In this document: piece by piece, positions 58,925 through 64,000 of the stretch
How the letters are laid out: each line of letters starts with the position of its first letter
Numbering within the stretch: the first letter of the stretch is position 1
Assembly: GCA_028023455.1 (NCBI GenBank)
Contig: JAQFVV010000567.1
Coordinates: 308,897-372,896, forward strand
DNA from: Epiperipatus broadwayi
Lineage: Eukaryota; Onychophora; Udeonychophora; Euonychophora; Peripatidae
Reading direction: 5' to 3'
Length of the DNA stretch: 64,000 bases
Notes under the pieces: generated by a model
Database searches by the model: none
Told to the model about the DNA's origin: nothing
What the model saw: only the letters and a program-made list of their open reading frames with translations
Program-made: the position numbers and the translations under genes

Positions 58925-59850
58925 ATAATGATACTAGAAAAATTAACATTGAAGAGTGTGTAAAACAGGATGATTCCATATCTCCAAGACTTTTTACAGT
59001 AATGCTGAGAGAAGTATTTTGTGGATTAAAATGGTTAAGCTAAAGTATTAAAAGTAAATGGAGATTATTTAAGTCATTTAGATTTTGAAGATGATATAGT
59101 TGTTTTGCAAATAATGTTTCAGAGCTTAAGGAAATGTTGCAAGAGTTATCAGATGAAAGTAAGAAAGTAGGACTAAAGGTAAATGTTAAAAAAAGTGATG
59201 TTCAATGGAATTTCTTAAAAGATGAAAATTGATTATGATGAAGTAGAACATGTTAACAACTACAAATACATTGGTCAGATTATTACTATAGATGTAAATA
59301 TAATGGATGAAATTAATCATAGAATTAAGCTTGGTTGGAGTGCTTTTGGTAGAAATAACTTAATATTAGAAGGAAATATGCATATGTGTTTGAAAAGAAA
59401 GGTTTTTAATAAATATGTTTTACCAGTTTTTATTTATGGATCTGAAACTTGGACATTTAATAGAAGAGCAATACAGAGACTTCAAACCATTCAAAGAAGT
59501 ATAGAGAAAAGCATGTTAGGAGTAACAAGAAGAGATCGAAAACACAATATATGGATGAGTGAACAAACATATGTTACTGACATCGGTGAAAGAATTAAAA
59601 GACTGAAGTGGAGTTGGACTGGACATATTGTTAAAAGATATGATAGTAGATGAACAATTAAAATCTTAAACTGGATTCCATAAGATTGTAAAATACCCAG
59701 AAAGAGACCAGACGTGAGATGGATGGATGAAATAAAAAAGTGTCCAAGAGTGATGTGGAGAAGAGAAGCTAGACATTAGAGAAAATGGATTGAACTTGGA
59801 AAGACTTCATCTTGCAATGAATTGATAATAGACAACAAAGATGATGATGA
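58925..59850 (+). pseudogene. LINE (RTE-like) reverse transcriptase, second part and C-terminus
   Basis: Resumes NDTRKINIEECVKQDDSISP (motif B; usual GVKQGDSISP), then SHLDFEDDIVV (motif C, FADD as FEDD). The clean frame 59222-59653 follows: DYDEVEHVNNYKYIGQIITI, MDEINHRIKLGWSAFGRNNL, LPVFIYGSETWTFNRRAIQR and IKRLKWSWTGHIVKRYDSR. After a stop it reads KRPDVRWMDEIKKC and EKWIELGKTSSCNEL. This is the standard tail of RTE-like endonuclease-RTs. The 3' end is (GAT)n near 59835-59850, with no poly-A. Inactive. Confidence 0.85.
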
Positions 59851-62800
59851 TGAGCTATTGTATTCAGAGGGCGCTCCAATAAATATATATATGAAGCTGT
59901 AAAGCTATCAAATATAACATATATTTAAAAATGTAAATTTTAATTTAGATTTATTAAAATTTGGAAATGTATTTATATAATATTAAAATGATTTGAAAAT
60001 AGATGGTATAATAAAATATTCACATTTAATTTTAATCAGCGTATTATTACATTTATACAAAGAATTAATATAAAAAACTCGGGGAAAAAATCAGTACAAG
60101 AGTTTTAAACTACAGAGGTATAGTATTTAAATCACAAAAAAATATGATTACAAGTACATAAATCCATGTTTAAATATAATATATAGTAAGGGGGGAGGGA
60201 AATGCTTTAGTGCCGTATTTACATTTAGTTTTCGTTAGCTTATAATTAAAATCAAAAATTCTGTTTTTCAGGATGACTAAATTTATTACGTTTAATATGT
60301 AAGATTAAAATCTTTTGTTTAAATTAAGTTAAATTTTAAAAAGTTTTGGCTAGGTATAATTGAAATCGAAAGGACAGCCTTCTGGCTGGTTACATCTCTC
60401 ACATTTCATATATTATATTAAAATCTTTGGTTTAATTTCATTAAATCTCAAAAAAAAAAAAATGTTATCGCAACCAATTAAAAAAAACACCAGACTTTAT
60501 ATAATCTGGGTGCAGTTTAATTAATATTTAAAATTTCATTTGTTATTTTTATTTTACATTAATTAGTTTTGTTAAATATAAGGTTATGTTAGAACATTGG
60601 ATTAAAAATACCAGGAAGAAAATTCTAGATTTTAATATTTTGTTAGGTGTGGGAAAGAAATATAGTAGAGAATAATCCACATTCTGGTAAAAAAAAAAGG
60701 TAGAAAAAAATTTTGTCTTCGGAACTGATAATAAAATAAAGCCATATTTATTTTATTGTTTTTTTTTTTAAAACTCATGAACAAATGAATTTCTGAATAA
60801 TAATAAGAAATCAGGAGGATCTACTTATATGATGTTGTCTAGACTTCCAAGAAGATAGAAAAATAGTTTAGCTTAAAATTTATATAGTATTCTCTCTTGC
60901 CTTTTAATTTATTTGTAAATTATTCTGTTGGAAAAATAATGTCTGAAATATTAGGATACACCAATCTAAATAATAATTATTTCAATCGACAACAATGCAA
61001 TTAAAAATTTTACACTTGGATCTCCAAGGATCTAAAGAAAAAAATATACCATACTTTAGGAAATAGACTAATCAATTTTTAATAATATCTTTTGTAAAAA
61101 TAATAATGTGATGTGGAACAATTTTATTAGGATTTTCTTTGTCTATTTTAAAATATAATTTATGAAAAAGTTATATTTATTAAAATTCTAAAGATTTCTA
61201 AAGAATAATGTTTCATTTTTTTAATGATTATTAATCTTTAAAAAAAATTTTAAAAAGTCATTTTAAAGAATAACCTTTAAAAAATTATTATTGACGGAAA
61301 AAATGTTTTCCCTGATTTCATATAAGTACAAACATTTGAATATATGTAAATTTTCAAAACAGAGAATTAAGAATAAGCACATAATAGTTTTATACTTATA
61401 TATTATTTATAGTTATTAAAATATGTGCAAATGGATGTAAGAAAAAATATTACCTTATAAATATCAATTTTTAGCGCATATTTTACGATATTCCAACCAA
61501 TCATACATGACAAAACTGAGATACAAAAATAATAAAATCCATTCTTGAATAAAACAAACTTTATTTCTTGAAACTGGCAGATATTTTTATTTTTATTATT
61601 TATGCCTTAAAAAGTGAAATATTTAATTATCATGACCTTATAACTTATTTATTTGATTAATCATTAAAAAGGTAGGTCTAATATTGTGTTAAATTTTATG
61701 TTAGAGGGTTGAGAACTCAGTATTTTGTGTATGAATTAAATAGAATTATTCATTTAAATGTTGTGTAAGCTTAGAGAAACTGATATTTTATTTATATGAT
61801 GATCTTGGTATGCTTAGTCATTACTAGTGTTGCTGATAAATATAATCATACTTATTTATAAGTGAAGTAAAAGATGAACGTAAAAGAAGAAGAATTTATA
61901 TAAAAGCAAAGTGAGAAATTAAAGATGATAAAATTAAATGGCATTACTAAGCAAATATTTTATAGAATATTTGGTAAATATATTCATATATTGTAATTTA
62001 TAAGAAGTATTATAATTATTAATATTAGCTTGAAATAGTAATATAAATGTCTGCTCAAATTCATAAGTAAAATAGTTAACAAATATAGGTTATAAATGAT
62101 AAATAAATACACATGATAAGTGATTGGGAATACTGGTCAAAATTGGGTATATATTTTTGTTTGACAAAACATTTTAAGTTGATCTTAAATAATCAGATAT
62201 AGATTTTTTGTCTTTCATACAAGTAATTTTTATCATATTTACTTATTTATTGTTGCTAAAGAATATAGAAGTACAATTCTAGATGAAGAAAATAGAAATA
62301 AAAAATTTTAAGATAAATAAAATAAGGGTTTACTATGTTAATCAGATTAGGGATTTATTTGTTTATTTAGCTACTTTGTATTGTTATTCATTTATTTGAT
62401 TCATCATTAATTAGTTTGTATTATATTTTATTCATAAGCATTTGTAATAAATGATCATGTTTTTATTATTCACATGGTGGTACTTATTCTTATTTTCATT
62501 CATTCCTTTACATTATTTAGATTTAATCCAAATCTTTACTAGATATTACGATGGACTTATAGTACAATTGTACCATGTACGTTTTTATTATTACCAACAT
62601 AACAATCCAAATTTGTTTCATGATCTGTAATTTCAGCATGTTTGTTAGAAAGACTAGTAAGACAAAGCAATATAAGTATCACTGGGAAATATCATGATGT
62701 CCATGGTGTTTATAATTTAAAATGATTGCAAATTAGAATAGATAAATCGTTTATGTTATCTAGGATTCTTTTATTTGTATGTGTGTGTTTGTGACATATA

Positions 62801-62954
62801 TATCACAGAATCTATATTAAATATTTAGGAGCGTCTTACCGTTTTCAATGGATAATAATTTTTTGTTTTAAATTAAATATATATATAAATAGGTTTTAAA
62901 AATATTTTGATTTTAATAAAAGCAGATTGTAATAAATTATAAATACTAAATTAC
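59851..62954. other. no gene recognised
   Basis: Very AT-rich intronic sequence of about 3.1 kb. A GGGGGGAGGG purine tract lies near 60190. No exon with family similarity, RNA gene or transposon terminus was found. Confidence 0.45.
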
Positions 62955-63035
62955 CATTGATGTCTTCCAGGGTTCCTTTATCATGCTCATCCATAGTATC
63001 TTCTATATCAGTTGAGTTGACTTCTTTAACTTGAA
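62955..63035 (-). CDS. DEG/ENaC sodium channel, upstream internal exon (extracellular)
   Basis: An 81-nt exon with acceptor atttcatatag (ending 63036) and donor gtaatt (62954 downward). The open phase reads QVKEVNSTDIEDTMDEHDKG and TLEDIN, and its last base G joins TA of the next exon to give Val, so the reading continues into IGDCEAKCDPPC. It is acidic, has an N-S-T glycosylation sequon and contains no Cys, suitable for a variable extracellular segment before the conserved Cys-rich block. The exon is weakly conserved, so the call rests mainly on splice sites, phase and order. Further 5' exons are outside the window. Confidence 0.7.
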
Positions 63036-63667
63036 CTATATGAAATAAACGTAATATTATATTTGCAAAATATATTGTGCAAGTTCATTTTAAAAAATTA
63101 TATATTGAAAAAAGTGCAGAATATTACGAAAATTGAATTTAGACATTAGAGAAATATCATTTTTTTACATTATCAAATCATATCATCTTCATGTAAAAAT
63201 AATCACAAAACATTAAAATATTCTACTTTTATTTATTTAATCAGTTCGGTATTGTTTTTATCACATTATGACTAATTGTTGAGAAGGCCATGTTCTACTC
63301 GGTTCATCAAAGTTGTTTTTTTTTTACTTTGTTCTCCTTTTTAATTATTATATTTGAATTTGCTAACTAATTTTTAATTATGAACTAACATAACAAATAT
63401 GATAAAATAAAAAATAAAATTATTTTAAATAGACCAGGCTCTCTCCAACTATCTGTCATATAAAACACTAAGAATTAAATATCAAAGTGAGTTTTGAACT
63501 GATTTTCATTCTAATACTGTTTTCTGGCTAATAATATGTACATACAAATTTACCAACCCATGCTGGATGGTTTCTGAGTTGTCTATGTTTCTGATAATTG
63601 AAAATTCAATCTTAAGATCTATTTAAAATCTACAAACTATAATGTTCCAACTTTTCCAATACTTAAA

Positions 63668-64000
63668 TTTGAACAGGCAAAAGTACTAATACAGTTTTTG
63701 AGGTCTTCAATAATAAATTTATGGAAATTCCAAGTAAATATGCTACTACTGTACTATAAAGTCCTTATTAGCAAATATACATATTAAAAATTATTTTATA
63801 GTTAACAAGTTTATTAGTAGAAAATGCATGCAAGCCTGCATAATATGCCTGTCATCCAATAATAAACTTGTTAACTATAAATAACTCCTTATATTTTTAA
63901 TAAGAACTTTATAATTTTAATTATTAACATTTTACTTGGAATTTCCATAAATTATTATTGAAGTTTTCAAAAAACTGTATTATACTTTTGCCTGTTCAAA
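63668..64000. repeat. foldback MITE, about 145-bp terminal inverted arms
   Basis: Begins TTTGAACAGGCAAAAGTA and ends TACTTTTGCCTGTTCAAA exactly at the window edge. The arms continue inwards (e.g. GTTAACAAGTTTATTA / TAATAAACTTGTTAAC) to a 40-50-bp centre near 63834. There are several indels between the arms. No coding capacity and no hammerhead core seen. It may extend past 64000. Confidence 0.8.

Larger units (their letters stand above)
52729..62954 (-). other. DEG/ENaC intron, about 10.2 kb
   Basis: Donor gtaatt at 62954 downward and acceptor ctag ending at 52729. The intron contains PLE-F, a SINE and a LINE with a hammerhead foldback. Unannotated stretches (55.44-56.09 and 59.86-62.95 kb) are AT-rich with no recognised element. 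Confidence 0.75.

Overview
The window is AT-rich animal DNA (clearly eukaryotic, most likely an invertebrate). It contains spliced exons with GT-AG introns, Penelope-like elements (PLEs), non-LTR and LTR retrotransposons, a tRNA-Gly-derived SINE, MITE-like foldbacks and long (AT)n and (CA)n microsatellites. There are no bacterial-type operons. I cannot name the species. The gene and repeat content would fit an arthropod/chelicerate, mollusc or cnidarian-like genome, and nothing read here decides between them.

The only host gene I can support is a DEG/ENaC (ASIC/pickpocket/FaNaC superfamily) sodium-channel gene on the minus strand. Four exons of its 3' half are present: 63035-62955, 52728-52584, 39061-38970 and 23624-23443. 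All three junctions have AG/GT splice sites and compatible phases. The joined frame carries the Cys-rich CDPPC segment, a beta-rich linker, the pre-TM2/TM2 GAS selectivity-filter region and a stop codon. The 5' half lies beyond 64000. The introns are 10-15 kb long and filled with transposable elements, so nearly everything from 23.6 to 63.0 kb is intronic.

Layout: 1.3-2.3 kb, perfect palindrome, hammerhead-like motif and PLE tail; 2.4-8.6 kb, very AT-rich with no recognisable gene; 8.9-10.9 kb, reverse solo LTR; 11.0-11.3 kb, foldback with degenerate hammerheads; 11.3-12.3 kb, TIR DNA element; 12.4-15.0 kb, head-to-head pair of truncated PLEs; 17.15-22.17 kb, LTR element with 2.1-kb LTRs and only 0.73 kb inside; 22.4 kb, SINE; 26.1-28.6 kb, decayed Lys-rich sequence with a foldback; 30.9-31.6 kb, tRNA-like repeats; 32.4 and 37.9 kb, PLE remnants; 40.0-49.1 kb, triple nest (PLE-B, interrupted by PLE-C with a 12-bp duplication, itself split by a 5'-truncated LINE); 53.0-55.4 kb, PLE-F; 56.1 kb, SINE with 13-bp duplication; 57.0-59.85 kb, LINE split by a foldback carrying a canonical hammerhead on each strand; 63.67-64.0 kb, foldback MITE.

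The most notable theme is self-cleaving RNA. Several palindromic repeats contain type-I hammerhead cores (CUGANGA, stem II, GAAA, very short stem III, NUH), and several of these sit at the 3' ends of PLE copies. PLEs with hammerheads in their pseudo-LTRs are known. The clean, covariant example at 58.69-58.85 kb, as an inverted pair inside another retroelement, is the strongest candidate here for a functional non-coding element.
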